Assembly: GCF_012489685.1 (NCBI RefSeq) | Contig: NC_080045.1 | Span: 47,327,096 to 47,391,095, forward strand | Source of the DNA: Lotus japonicus | Taxonomy: Eukaryota; Streptophyta; Magnoliopsida; Fabales; Fabaceae | Length of the DNA: 64,000 bases | Reading direction: 5' to 3' | Shown here: positions 45,080-58,160 of the stretch, in pieces | Numbering within the stretch: position 1 is the first letter of the stretch | How the letters are laid out: the number at the start of each line of letters is the position of its first letter | Notes under the pieces: generated by a model | The model's database searches: none | What the model was told of the DNA's origin: nothing | Seen by the model: only the letters and a program-made list of their open reading frames with translations | Program-made: the position numbers and the translations under genes

Positions 45080-45270
45080 TCAACAATATAACATCAAATC
45101 AGATATCAACAATTCTCAACAATATAACGACAAATCAGATATCAATAATCCTCAACAATATAACGACAAATCAGATATCAATAATCCTCAACAATTTAAC
45201 AACAAATCAGATATCAATAATCCTCAACAATATAACATCAAATCAGGTATCGACAATCCTCAACAATGTC
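45080..45270. repeat. 36 bp tandem repeats
   Basis: About five units of the type ACAATATAACGACAAATCAG followed by ATATCAATAATCCTCA lie inside the LTR-like element. Confidence 0.8.
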
Positions 45271-45290
45271 AATCAAACAATAACGTCTCG

Positions 45291-45600
45291 CTGTGAAAAT
45301 ATCCACTCCACTGTCACTAAGTAACGCCTCGAAGGACGAGATAGTCATGTGAAAATATCCACTCCACTACCACTTGATAACGCCTCGAAGGACAGGATAG
45401 TCATGTGAAAATATTCACTCCACTACCACTAAGTAATGCCCTGAAAGACGGGATAGTCATGTGAAAATATCCACTCCACTACCACTAAGTAACGCCCTGA
45501 AAGACGGGATAGTCATGTGAAAATATCCACTCCACTACCACTTGATAACGTCTCACAAGACGGGACAGTCATGTGAAAATATCCACTCCACTGCCACTTC
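45291..45600. repeat. 56 bp tandem repeats
   Basis: About 5.4 units start with TGTGAAAATATCCACTCCAC and end with GACGGGATAGTCA. They lie just after the 36 bp array. The units differ at several positions, with two alternating subtypes (ACTAAGTAACGC and ACTTGATAACGC). Confidence 0.85.
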
Positions 45601-47722
45601 AAGCAAATCAAAACATCTCATCCAACTCAGTAGTCACTCAAACAACAATCTCAAATTCAATAATAAAATCAGCATAATCACATGTTATTCATAATCACAA
45701 CATTCGCACAAGCACATCAAGCTCTATTGAGCGATGAAACAATAATTCAGTGCTATAAAACATAATCATGTCCTATCCACTAGAAAGCAATAATGAAGGA
45801 AACCAGTAAACGGCCGAAGCCTCTCAGAAAACGGAGACACACGTCTCAATAAGTTCACTCGGCCGAAGCCTTCAGAAAACATTTGGCACAAGCCTCAGAA
45901 ACAGTCAACATAAGCAAGCATGCAACATTGAAAGCATACCAACATTTCAATCAATTGTCAATCAAGTTTAAACAACTTCATCTCAAACGCATGCAGTGCG
46001 ATAAAAGCATGCAAGACTCAAATGACGCTCTAAAACTGAGTTACCCTTACCTTCGTGAGTAGAAGTTGTGCATGGAAGTTGCGAACCTAGAACAAGGAAA
46101 CACAATCATCAACACAAGACCTACTAGAAGTAATCAATCTAATAACACTAATCGAAACCGGAAAGAAAGCTTTTAAAGCTTCAGAGTTCCTATTTAGGCA
46201 CGAATTGACAACAAAACTTCATTTGCTAAAACGCGCATAACTTGAGCTACAGAACTCGGAATGACACGAAACCAAAGCCAAAATTTCGACAATCGAAAGA
46301 GCTACGCTATAGCTCAGGCCATACATACCAAAAAATCATTTTTGGACACGGTACCCTAACAAACAGGTTTCGGCCACTTTAGAAAATAGGGTTTCCGAAC
46401 TTTTTCTTCGATCTAAATCAATTCCTAGGTATTCTTAGGCGATATCTAGGCCAGGGAAACTCTCAGAAATATTATCGGATCGAAAACTAGAACAGAGGTA
46501 TTTTGGTCAAGATTTTTAGCTCGGAAACTCAAAGTCGGAATTTCGAAAAATAAATTGGATGAGGTCGATACCCACGACGTTTATGACAACTAATCCTACT
46601 GACGCTAAGCTCAGTCGAGAGTTTTTGATTCAAAAAGCAAAACCTCAGCATAAAATGGGTATTTTTAGCAGAATTGAAGCTCGGCGGCAATTCGGCGAGA
46701 TTCGGCGAAATGTAATCTGCTAGAAGTATTCTTGGGTTAGTAGAGAATAAGTTTAGACACTGAAATCAAGTTATTTGGACAGTTTTACAAAAAGCTCGAA
46801 ACTTTGAGCACAGAAAAACATAGAGAAAAGCGACAGAATTTACGATCAGAGGTAAGGAAAAGCATCATTACCTCGAGGCCTACGTATAGCAACTGTCAGT
46901 GCGACGATCAGGCAAGAAACGGCGAAAATATTCCTCCTCCTTCTCCTCTTGAAGCTCGCGGGTTTGGATGGCAATGGTGGAGAGATTTTTGAGTTTTTTT
47001 GCTATTTATAGGAGATGGAAAACGCGGAAAAATGAAAATTTCGCGATTCCGATTTTTCCTGCACATTCCTCTGTGAATTATAAGATAGAATCCGGCGACA
47101 GAATTTCAGAACTCGAAACAGGTTTCTTGGAATTTAAGCAAACGATTCACGAACGGTGTTAATCGATTTAACCCGAAAAGTTACTTTTTGCAGTTGATGT
47201 TGGATGACAAAACTTCCTTCTGAAGAAAGATTGGAAACATGGAAAGAAATAGGTGTACGCGTGTGGAATCTTCATTTGAAACTTCGAATAGAAAAAGTCT
47301 TCATCGACAGTTTACTTTAAGGTTCTTAACCTATCAGGGATTCAGTTTCGGCAAACCTCCGAGAATCGGAAACGATAATTCGTACATTCCAGGGTTTCGT
47401 GTCGAAACACTTGTCGTGGAAAGGAATAAGAGAAATTCTTATATTCCTCTGAATATTTTTGAATATCGTTTCTACAGTGCTTTAAGAGCAAATTAGCCAT
47501 TTACTAACGTTTTCGCCCTAAGGCGGAAGTGAATAAGACTCGTGTTATAACCTATAGCGACTATAGAACTATTCTTAGTCATTCCCTGAACTTTCTTTCT
47601 CATTATACTAATCCGAACATCAAACATAAGTCGAGTTCCTCTCACGCTTAAACAGAATCCTATGCGTGAGGTGGAAATTAATTAATTTATTTTAATTCTA
47701 AAATCCTGGGTCTTACATTTTC

Positions 47723-47758
47723 GTTCTGGGGTCTGACCCCTCATTGTAACAAAAAAAA
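47723..47758 (+). repeat. LINE 3' tail beyond the insertion
   Basis: GTTCTGGGGTCTGACCCCTC leads to TTGTAAC and an A run (47751-47758). This is the displaced 3' end of the plus-strand LINE. Confidence 0.6.
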
Positions 47759-48845
47759 TAGTTTATGATGGTATATGCCGTTATAAATTGTAGAGTTTAT
47801 GTTTTTCATATAAACTCTCCAGCTCCGCTACAAACGACAAATGTCGGATGTTCATACAATTAAAATAAGAAAAAAAAATATCGGTGAAAGATGTAATATA
47901 TGATATAATTAACCGCGTGTAATTGAAAGATAAAGTTTTAAAATACGGATGATGACCTGAGATTTAGAGCTATTTCAATAGTTATTTTACATTTATATTA
48001 ATTAATTAATAAGGATATTTTAGTCATTTTTCATGCATATTTATATTTTTTTAGGTTAATTTAGTACTTTTATAAATTTATTAGATGTTTTTATGGTATT
48101 TATTTTGTTTTGGTAAAAGATGAAGAGATTAAAAGAAGATTGAAGGTGGACTTGAAGAAAAGCATATTTGAGAAGAAGATAAAAAAAGATGTGAAAAGAA
48201 GACAAAGATAAATTTAACTAAAGATCTTGACTGCTACTTGCATGGGATGTTTCTCTTAGCACATACATTTTATTGATGATCCAATCAGTTGGATTGATGA
48301 TCAATTTGTTGTGAACAACATATCAGAATTTCAGCCTGATTCGACGGTTAACGAGTTCATACGAGATGTTTTACGGAAGGAGGCCCAAGCTATCAACAAG
48401 CTCAACGCACATGCTCTGGTTCTAGCGCACGTGCAGTTCGAGTTCATTAAAAACTTGTAAGTTTTCGTTTTCTTTATCACTTTTTAGCTGTTTTAAACTA
48501 GAGAACTGTGATTTTGGGATTTCTAAGGGAGATTAGGGATTTCTGAAAAAGATTGCAAGGTTTGAACTTAATTCTTGTAATTTATCTATGATTATGTGTC
48601 TCTAAACTCTCTAGTGCTAGGGATTTGATGTAATTTTTCTTTGAACTGTGTGTTGAGCAAATTTAAGTTATGATTATGGATTCTCTTTTCAGTCACGAAT
48701 TTTTCCTCTGTTTTGATTGAATATTTCTATTGCAATAGTGTGTCATGTTATTTTCTATGCAATTGAGAAATTGGTAGAATTTATGGATTTGGGAAGAAAT
48801 TGAGCAAGTGTCATTGCACCTTAGGGATAAAGGTAACAAATTGCT
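47759..48845. other. Intergenic, retrotransposon-like leader sequence
   Basis: No ORF with a domain was found. The part from about 48250 has features of old LTR or leader DNA, such as GCTCAACGCACATGCTCTGG, but cannot be assigned. Confidence 0.3.
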
Positions 48846-49316
48846 TGTTGGGCTGGGCGGACGCCCTCACACCAAAAACAGGCGATGCACCCCTAAAGGA
48901 ACTTAAGACATCTTAGCTCTTAGGTCATTCGAGCACAATGTCTTATGGGCTTGTAGACTGGGCGGGTCCTAATTAACAAGCATAGAACCCGCCACAGGTA
49001 CATCGGGAAGTCAGACTAGCATGAAGATCTTAACTGGGCGGGACTGCTAGAAAGGAGGAGGCCGCCATCACAGGACGATCTCAGCTCTACAGGAGGGACC
49101 GCCCCATCTTAACGATGGGCTTAGGCTTACTGTTATCTTAGTATCGAGAATTGGGCCTTGAATGTAAGACTCTAATTCCCCAATCTCCTTAGGGTTTTAG
49201 GTCTCTCCCACTATGAAAGGAGAGTCATTTATTGTACTTAGCAATTTTTACTCATTCTATGATATGGTACATTTATCCATACATCATCTTTTCTAATTTG
49301 TGTTGTGCTATAGTTT
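48846..49316 (+). repeat. LTR-like remnant related to the gypsy-type LTR
   Basis: CTTAGCTCTTAGGTCATTCGAG and TGGGCTTGTAGACTGGGCGGG parallel the right LTR at 19327-19380. Later GTCATTTATTGTACTTAGC parallels the region after the TATA box of the left LTR. TTGCT occurs on both sides (48841-48845 and about 49315-49319), but the right end lacks a canonical CA, so the boundaries are tentative. Confidence 0.4.
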
Positions 49317-49522
49317 GCTAGAATATTCCTAGATCTAGTAGGTCCCTAGTTCATAACACTTGTGTGTGCCTGAATTGCATTGAACTTCTCCTCATATTAA
49401 TTAGGATTAAGTACTAAGACATTTATGCAGAAATTGATAAGTGGACACTTCGGCTTAGCACCTTGATAATTAATGTAATTCATAATTATAACTGATTGGA
49501 GAAATACATAGGTAGAGAGTTA

Positions 49523-49801
49523 GGGTCTGTTTGTTTACAGATTTCAAAACAATTTTTAATTTTTAAAACCTGAAAACTTGTTTGATATTGAAAACAGTTC
49601 TCATTTTGAGTTTTTAAAACTAAAAAACTAAAACAGCTAAAAGATGTTTTCATTTTCTGTTTTTGGTTTTCAAATATCAATTTTCTAAATGTTGGAAAAC
49701 ATTTCATTTAAACTGTTTTCTTATTCTGAAAACTATTTCTAAAATTTGTTTCTGAAAATTGTTTTAAAATCTAAAAACTAAAACTGCAATCAAACAAGCC
49801 C
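49523..49801. mobile_element. Harbinger-like MITE
   Basis: The ends GGGTCTGTTTG and CAAACAAGCCC are imperfect inverted repeats, with TTA duplications at 49520-49522 and 49802-49804. The interior of 279 bp is rich in AAAACTG/CAGTTTT motifs. It differs in interior from the MITE at 29208. Confidence 0.8.
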
Positions 49802-50358
49802 TTAATGAAATCGGGATCCCTTGTGCGCTTTTAAGCTGAATTTACTTTAACCGTGTTATTCGTTTTCTTTTATTTCATTGCAGTTAAGTTTCGTACCAAC
49901 AAGCAATCATCTTATATTTTCGTCTTTATTTTTACGCTCATACATTCCAAATTTAGTTAATTAGAGCATAAACGTATGTAACCTCTGTGGTTTGATCTTT
50001 TTATTACTTCAAGCAATCTGTACCCTTGCAGATTCGCTATCAACGAAACATTTGAGAGTATGATGTTCATAACCGTTCAAATTCAATAAAATTATAAAAC
50101 AACTAGCAATCGAAACACAAACAATTTGATAATTGAAAAAAATGATTTTTTTATTGGATTAGATTTCAGATTTGATTTTGAGACAAAACCAATCCAAATG
50201 TAATCCAAAGAGAATAATTGCAAACATATATAATTTTATTTATACATATATCATATCAATATATTTACGATTATTATATGTTTATATATTTATTATATGA
50301 AATGTACTTATTTATAAAAATAGATTTTTAAAGTTTTTTTTTTTTTGAATAAAAATAT

Positions 50359-50860
50359 GGTAGCTTCTCGGATGATGATGACCGCATGGGTGCTGGTAGT
50401 TTGCTCCGCGACATCCCCGGAAATTGGCTTGGGTGGTTTTCGTGGACTGGTCGCAATGGAAATCCATTCCTGGCCGAATCAGTTGCTCTGCGAGAAGGCT
50501 TGATTTTTGCGTGGAATCAGGGACATCGTAAGCTGCTTTGCAAAGTGGATTGCAAGGAACTTACTACTAATCCTAGCGAGTTCAGAGAATTGGCGCCTCC
50601 ATGCTCATGCAAGGCTATTTAAAGAGATTCTTGATTTGCTTTCTCGCAACTGGAATACCAGAATTTCATGGATCAAGAGAGAAGCCAATGCTCCAGCTGA
50701 TTGGGTAACGAGAAGAGCTTACTCTAACATTGTTTTGGATGTTACAGTGGTTATACTCCCCTCTCCGGAGTTAGAGGTCCTAATTCGAAAGGATTCTGTA
50801 ACCATCTCTTAAGTTCTTTGTCGTTGTTTTTGCTTGTAAGCTTTATGATGCACAAAAAAA
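50359..50860 (+). pseudogene. LINE RNase H fragment
   Basis: Split frames read GAGSLLRDIPGNWLGWFSW, LAESVALREGLIFAWNQGH and then RISWIKREANAPADWVTRRA, the RNase H end of a LINE. A frame change lies near 50580. An A run at about 50852-50860 marks the 3' end. Confidence 0.7.
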
Positions 50861-51660
50861 AACAAAGTGAACACGTGTTGTCATAATTTTTAAAAATGTT
50901 GGAAATGCTATATTTAATGAATGATGTACATTTTTTTGTTTTGTTTTACATCAATGAATGTTGTACATTAATCATTTATGATTGTATTGATTATATTTTT
51001 CATTTTTTTTTAATATTTATATACTACAATCTCAAAGAAAAACAAGATAAACTAAAATCGAAAAATTCAATCAAATTCAAACCGCTATTGATTGGATCGG
51101 ATGAGATTTGAATTCAGAAACAAATTTATTGAATGAACATAAAAAAAACAATGAGATTGAATCAGATAATTTTTCCCTTAAAAATTGATCTAATTCACAA
51201 ACACCCCTAGTTTGAGAGATAGATGTCCTATTCAAGTGTAAAAAAATTATTAAACAAAATACTTGATTGCACTTTCAGTTAATGTAGTTTAGTCTATGTC
51301 AAAAAAAAAAGTTAATGTAGTTTAGTAATTCAGGTTTAGCAATTTTGTTATATTTACTTTATTTTACATTAATATTTTGAGCTACGATTTATTCACTCCC
51401 ATTCCATTTACACATATATTTTCTATTTATTTATCTCTTCCATTCAATCATATAAACAATCACATCTCTTGCTCTCTTTTTGCTTATCCATAAAAAATAT
51501 TCACATGCACTGTACGTAAGCAAAATTTCTTTCATTAAAAGTAATTAAGATACAAGTATTCATCGTAATGTGTATTGACATTTTCATTTCAAATACAAAA
51601 AAGAATTCTTGCACTAGTCCATAATTCTTTGATGGATGAGGCATGTTGGGAGGGTAAACA

Positions 51661-51831
51661 TCAATCTTCATCTTTGGCTTCCTTTATACAATTGTTTATA
51701 TTCGAAAACAAAGAATAACAAAAATTTGTTCGCAATAGATAGAATGACTCAAGCTGTTCATTATTGACTTCAGTTGGAATATTGGCACCAGCTGTAATTG
51801 AGGTAGGGAACCACCCCTTAATGATTTCTTC
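51661..51831 (-). pseudogene. Possible terminal exon of the TZP-like gene
   Basis: After an acceptor CCTGCAG (51832-51838) the minus strand reads EEIIKGWFPTSITAGANIP and stops after 56 residues (TGA at 51661-51663). This resembles the short segment at the end of TZP-type proteins (acidic, then W-x-TS, then G-x-IP). If correct, it is the detached end of the gene whose start lies at 53637-56312. The match is short and from memory. Confidence 0.35.
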
Positions 51832-52429
51832 CTGCAGGATAAGATCACATGAGAGAGATGGAACAAAGATAAGTTAATGTTTAGTTCCAAAACAAAAATT
51901 AGACAACCATTCCATAACATAATGCTGTTCAAGTAAATCACAATATCTCAATATGATACTCAACAGATTTCTATATTCGAATAGTGGACATGCAAAAATA
52001 GAAACAGTTTAGAACTTGTATAGCTAACTCCAAAATTATTTCTCATTTTCACTTTATTTTATTCAACAAATAAAATTTGGTTTAGCTGATTCAAACGCAA
52101 ATGTGATTTCGCGTAGCATTAACGGTGAAGTTAAAATTCACCATGTTGAATTTAACGCGAATTGAAGAAGCCAAATTTTGTCACGTTGAATTCAATTTGA
52201 ACTCCCACTGAGCTTAACGGAAATTCAAATACACACTAAGTGAAATTTAGAAGAGAATCTTTGATACGTGATACCGACTAGAGAAAAAGCAAACGCAATG
52301 TTTATTCTCTCCCTCTTGCTTCAACGTTTTGGTACCGTCTCTGAGAGGCTGCAATTTCATAGACATAGTGGCAGTGTTGACACTTACATGTGATAATTTG
52401 AAGCTCTAGTGGTTCGAATTCAAAATCTT

Positions 52430-53151
52430 CCTGAATTATAGTTGTTAAGATATTTTCTGAGTGGCCTCGAACTCGAGATTCGTTATCGGGTGCGTTCTTT
52501 ACACCCTGCCAATGTGTCGCACGCCATAGAGCTTGCACGAGATGTCGAATTCCGCCTTGCTCATGGACAACTTCTGGTTCTCATGGTTTCTTTTCCTCCT
52601 CCTCTCACAGCGCAGGGGAAGCGTTGTTGGTATTCCGGTGGAAGAAGACATACTCAAGGAGGACTCAAGCAGCCAACATGCTACGCTCACTTCTGAGATT
52701 TATAATGAATCCAAGCAAGACACTACTTTGCTGTTGGAAGGTCTCACAGAAGATGCTGCCAATATGCCCCACATCTCTAGTATTCAGCGTTTGGGAAGCA
52801 CAATCTCTATGGTAGATGTTCCATTGTCATTGATTGTGAATGCTGTTATGATCGAAAAGTTTGGCAATGTAGGCGTTCCTAAACATCCCGGTACACAATT
52901 AACTATGGGCTATGTGGACAATGTTGACCACTCGACGCGGAGGGGCGAGCCCTCAATGCAGATGCAACTATGGGTCCTCAATGTGTTGTCCAAGTGACCT
53001 CCTCCAATGCCGCTAGATATGGACACTTGGACAATTGCTGTTTTGGCACTTCACTCAATTTGCCGCCTACAATGGGACGCGGGGGGAGAAGATTTGATCT
53101 ACTATGCTACTTACAACCTTGAGGACAAGGTTGATTTTTGGAGGGGAGTAT
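52430..53151 (+). pseudogene. Retrotransposon internal remnant
   Basis: The frame LRYFLSGLELEIRYRVRSLHP and VSHAIELARDVEFRLAHG is a gag segment typical of plant gypsy-type elements. Following frames are broken. They include VGIPVEEDILKEDSSSQHAT and, just before the LTR, LEDKVDFWRG with a purine-rich TTTTGGAGGGGAGTA tract. No RT or integrase remains, so most of the interior was deleted. Confidence 0.65.
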
Positions 53152-53525
53152 TGTTAGGATCAATTATATTAGGATTTAATTTAGGATTTTATCTTTTGTT
53201 TTAGGAACTATTATTGTATTTTAGGATGTTATCTTTTATTTGGTTAGGATATCTTCTTTATTTTTTAGAGGCTAAGTTATCTTATTAGGATTAGATTATT
53301 ATAAATAGGAGTACCCTCTTAGGTTAGAATCATGGATTAAGTATTTGATTTTGTAAAGGGAACCAGCCTTCGAAGAGGAACCAGCCTCTTGGTTCTAAGA
53401 GGAACCAGCCTCTTAGTTCTAATCTATCTTTTATTTTCCGGTTTAATATAATAAAATACCAAAAATATTATCATTTATCTTACTTATCTTTCGTTTCTCC
53501 ACGTTAGGATTTTCAGATCCTAACA
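53152..53525 (+). repeat. Right LTR of that retrotransposon
   Basis: It starts TGTTAGGATCA and ends AGATCCTAACA, so the ends are inverted copies. A polypurine tract precedes it. ATTATAAATAGGAG near 53289 is a TATA-like site, and GAGGAACCAGCCTC repeats occur at about 53367-53415. No left LTR was found in the window. Confidence 0.85.
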
Positions 53526-53636
53526 GAAAGGATGAAAAATAATGAATTAAATCCAATTCAATTCGTTTTTCTCATCATATAGAAAATTATCATAAGAGTA
53601 AATAATCCAATAAATCATATTTACCTGAGTGGTAGA

Positions 53637-56312
53637 CTATTCTGTTTGTTCACATTGTCTGATGGCGCCTAATCTTTTCGCAAACATAGAAACCATTGGC
53701 TCTGAATCTCTCAATCTTGGGAAAGATTTAATGGGGTTGAACTTGTGCTTGGATGTATGATCAATATTTAACTTATCATCCACAAGAACAGTTGATGCCT
53801 CTTTGTTGATAAAACAATTCTGTAATCTTCTAGTCTCACTGAACAATTGTTCATCAGCAGATTGTTCTCCTGTCTCTTCAACCTTGCAGTTGTTGAGATG
53901 GGAAATCTGTTTATGGAAATGAGGAATCATTGAGCAATAATCAGAGAGAACTTCAGAACCACATTTCTCATTAAGTTGATCAACAATCATCAAGGGGGCA
54001 GTTAACTTCGGTGAAAATCGAGTTATCCACAGATCTCCCAAGGTATCACTTTTGGGACAGAATTCCTTCCTATCATACAGCTCCAAGGACTCAACATTCT
54101 CATCATTATTTTTATTTTGTCTAGTTGAAGAAGAATGCAAGGATGGACCAGCTTCGTTTCTCCCTTTAGATACTTCAAACTTATTTGATTGCATACTCAG
54201 TCTGTAAAGGCAATTGTTCTCTGCACAACAGTTGATTGGAGTAGCATCTATTCCATGTACCCTTTTACCTTGCTCAAAATCTTTAGAAGCATCTCCTACT
54301 TGATGAGACATTCTTGTTGCAACATTCTCAAAGCTTGGACAATATATGGACTTCAAATTATTTCTTACCTCTGGATCTTGATTCTTATAGCATGTGATAA
54401 GTTCCTGATCATTCCATGGAAGATGACGATCAGAACAATCAACGGCAAGAGCCAAAGACTTGTCCTCATCTTGAGTTGATAGTGAGTATCCTTTCATCAT
54501 GTTTGAAACCAAGTTCATGAATGAGCTTTCCCGATTAACATAACAACATGAAGTTTCTTGAATTTGCTTCTTGACTTTTTTACTCCCAATCATGACTTCC
54601 TGTTTACATCTCTTTCTACCAGACAAAACCAACTCAGTTCTATGGCAGCTTGCACAATGGCTGCAATTCTCTTCTAGTAATCTCACATTTGAATCCTCAT
54701 CTGACGACAACTTGTTACCGTCAATGCTTGCCATATGAATTGTGGAATCACATCGAGAATGCATAACTGGAATGTTCTTATTGCGTAGCACCATCATTTC
54801 ATTGACCTGGGATTTTTTATCCTCATTGGATTTTGAAACCATAATTCTGCTTGCTGATGCAGAAATAGCCTCACAGTTTGAAGTTTGTAAATCATTCTCC
54901 ATAGTTGATTTCAATTTTTTTGAGAGACTAATGCCAGAACGTTCACATTCAGTTACATGCACAACATTAGTGTATAAGCCATCTTCAAATCCAACAATCT
55001 GGTTGGTAACACCAGCATTCATGCCTCCATTGCAATGATTCCTTAGGGAAGGACTTTGTTGAGGTTCATCTGCTTGAAGTAATAAATTGCCAGCAGGCCT
55101 TTGGTCAACCTGACCTGAAGGAAAATCATGATGATGGTGTTACAAGCCAGCACAAAAGAATGAACTTGCATTTTTCTTTTAACAAAGGGTCCTTTTTTTG
55201 GTGAACCCAGGGTATCCACAGACGACAGCAATGATTAAACCTTCACCTTGGGTGCTCGCTAAGCAGTAAACAGCTGGCCACAATATGCGCTCCATTCCCA
55301 TGGCCGAGGATCGAACCCCGACCTCATGGTTAAGGGACGAAGTGAGCTATCCACTATGCCACAACTTGTGGTTTAACAAAGGGTCCTTTAAACATAAAGG
55401 GCATGCTTTAAATTGGGAACATGAGTAATTAAAAACACAACCTGACAGAACTATAGGAAGTATTTTCTATGATCCAGAAAAAAACTTCAGAAAATGTTCA
55501 AGACATGAATTACATATTACAATAGTTTCCTAAAATCCCCGGATTCTAGTCAATCGGTAACATACCTGAAATAATGTAAGATTTATTTTCCTTGATCTCA
55601 AATTTTGTAGCTGATCCAATTTTGGCCTGAGCACAAATATTCTGTGAATAGTTCATTAAATTCTCATTCTGACCATTTGGTGAATTAGGTGCTCCTCTTG
55701 CAGTGGTGGCCTTTTTCTCCTTATTATAACTAGGTCCTGCCAATTCATGATTCTGTAGGATTGAGCAAAAATGGTTTCCAGGAAAAAAAGTGATAACAAG
55801 TCAACTAAGCAACAAGGTAATGATGATAACTGAATCAAGCTCTTTTTACCTGTATCATTTTCCTCACAAGTTTCATGGTCTGAAACAATGATAACCGAAT
55901 CACTTGTTGGATTCCTAGAGGGAGTATCTGTTGAAGAAACCTCACTCTTTGTACATATGACAGCAATAGGTTCAACAAAAGCATCATCTACAGGTTTTTC
56001 TGTGGTAGAACTGCCGCCGGCAACGCTTTGTAGCAGAGCAAGAACCATACTACTAGGTTCAACATCGCGAAAAAGTGAGGAATTTTTATTTGTAAAACTT
56101 GAATCAACACATTTAAGACTAAAACCTTTATCTGGAGACCAAACTATTTCAGATAAAGGGTCAGTCTCAGAAAATGCACTGTCTATTCTAGAAGCTGCAT
56201 TTGCACCTGCACACCAATCATTTTTCAATTTCTTCCGAACATTTTGATTCGTATAATTCAGAACCAGCTCTAAATCAATCTTTGATTTCATTTTCTTGCT
56301 TTCTGAACTCAT
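53637..56312 (-). pseudogene. TZP-like (tandem zinc knuckle/Plus3) gene, truncated
   Basis: Three exons on the minus strand join in frame: 55850-56312, 55566-55736 and 53637-55114, giving 703 residues. The N terminus has GANAASRIDSAFSETDPLSE, IVWSPDKGFSLKC and DVEPSSMVLALLQS. Later segments are GSKKVKKQIQE, SSFMNLVSNMMKGYSLSTQ, ATPINCCAENNCLYRLSMQS and LGDLWITRFSPKLTAP. All are hallmarks of the legume zinc-knuckle proteins related to Arabidopsis TZP, a light-signalling nuclear protein. The coding frame meets TAG at 53637-53639. A short in-frame stretch STTQ and a splice donor (CAG|GTAAAT) follow directly, where relatives continue to the CCHC zinc knuckles. Those exons are missing, and an LTR retrotransposon remnant occupies the site from 53525 downward. 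The surviving ORF could still give a knuckle-less protein, but decay is more likely. Confidence 0.7.
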
Positions 56313-58160
56313 CTTCAGTATTCAGCAGAAGGACCTGAAATATCATTAGGTTTCTCTGTAATAGGCCAAATGAAAAATCTGTGTAGGGTATGAATGAGGA
56401 TGTAATTAGCCCCTTTATACTTCTAAATTTCTAGCTAATTGCAAACAATGAAAGTCAAAACACTGATAAAAAAAAATATCATCATGGAAAAAACAAAAGA
56501 AACACTTACACCATAGAATTTCAAGTAACACAACACATGCATCCCAATTCCTTCTATGAATCAAACTACTACCAATAGAAGTATAATATTTTTCAATAAT
56601 ATAAAGATGACCCTTGCTTCTAACTCTAGTAGCATGAAAAACATCATGTGTCTGAATTAATCTACCATGAAAATCCTAAGGCATCATTATTGAGCAAAAT
56701 TGAATATTGAATGTAACATACCTGTTGATTAGGAACACACAAAAATCAATATGTTAGAAAAAAGTAGAGAGTGATTGCAGTTGCTGCTACTAGAACATTA
56801 GCTGTCACAAGAAGCTGTGTTATGCGGGGTTGAGGATAAGCCACGTACACACATGCCATTCCACAGTTTATTTGGTTTTCATTCCACTTGCGCGCCCTGG
56901 TTAGAACTGAAAGGATTCTTGCTTTTTATTTTTCCTTTTCTGGAGGTGTGGGGAACACAAGGTTTACTTCTACAGCTACTAATAATAACAAAAAATGATT
57001 CCTGTAAAGTTGAATATTGGTAGACACTTGACTTGACATATTTCAATTTGTGGCGGTTAGTAAATTTTGTAATTTATATCAGTTTCTAACTGTTATAAAC
57101 TGCAGGTGTCATAAATCTTATGTCAGTTAGTGTTATTGTTCCGTGGAACACGAGAAATGATTAATCTTACGAAATGAAATGTCCGAATTTAAAATTGATA
57201 GTGCATTTTCATGCTTTTAGAAACATTAATACTTAAATATTGCTGATTATGTCTTATGTCTCTATTTTTAGAGTTGAACACCAATTTGGAAGACTTTTGG
57301 AGGGCTTTTCAACCTTTAGCCAAAGACATAGAAATGTAAGGATTTGAGCCAATTTGAGATACAGTTTCTACCCTTGATATTATTATGTTGAGTAATTGTA
57401 TTAGTCATGCTTGTATGCTCTAGTATTTATCTTAACTTGCATATCAATTGAATGAATTAAGCAGTTTGTGAAATTAAATGAGACGGCCAAACATGCAGAA
57501 TTTTATTCTAGTCCTACATAACTTGTGCTGCTATTCATCAATAGTAGCCCCTTTTTGTCGGTACACTTTTTTTACTGATTCATATTAATTGACTAATTGA
57601 GCATAGAGCAAGTAAATTAAAAAGTGATGAAAATGTATCTCTGTGTAAGTTAATTGCAATATTTTTTTACATCAGAAAGATAAATTACATCTTTCAATAA
57701 TTGATCCCACGACTTTTTCATCCCCAACTCATATGTTCCTCGGCTTTTACCCCTTGAGCTATTGTTTGGGTCCTTTAAGAACAAGTTTATTGCAATATGA
57801 GTTACGTGTCTCACACACATAACAAAAAGAGAACAAGAGACGGTATTGGGGTGGGAATTTGCAAACTCTACTAATATTCCTCCCAATTACTTCAATGCAA
57901 AAAGATGTTGACAAATATATGAAATGGCTTGCTCTTTTGTGTAAAGTGAAAAAGGTAAAGATCACTTCTTTAGAAACTGAATTTTCAACTCTTTTATTAT
58001 TCATTCTTTCATATTCTTACCTTTTATTATGCTTTGGGCCTCATGAGAACCTTTGAGGTCTCCTTTTGGCATGATATGCTTAGACCATCTTTTGTTCTTT
58101 AGGCTTGTAATAGCCATGGGCCTTTTGAACCTTGTACTGGCCCTGGGCTCTATTTGATGG
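56313..58160. other. Upstream and intergenic DNA of the TZP-like gene
   Basis: No gene was recognised. The first few hundred bases probably include the TZP-like promoter and 5' UTR. The rest is AT-rich without terminal-repeat structure. Confidence 0.35.

Larger units (their letters stand above)
44349..47717 (-). mobile_element. 3.4 kb LTR-like insertion (probable solo LTR)
   Basis: It begins TGTAACGCCCC and ends GGGTCTTACA. A 5 bp duplication TTTTC flanks it (44344-44348 and 47718-47722) and it splits the LINE 3' end. No primer-binding site, gag or pol was found, so it fits a long solo LTR of a Ty3/gypsy element. On the minus strand a TATAAATAGC box lies at about 47001-47010, which suggests minus orientation. 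The interior holds two tandem-repeat arrays. Confidence 0.75.

Noticed and set aside
45080..45600. CRISPR-like array
   Set aside because: Units are contiguous tandem repeats without unique spacers, in plant nuclear DNA.
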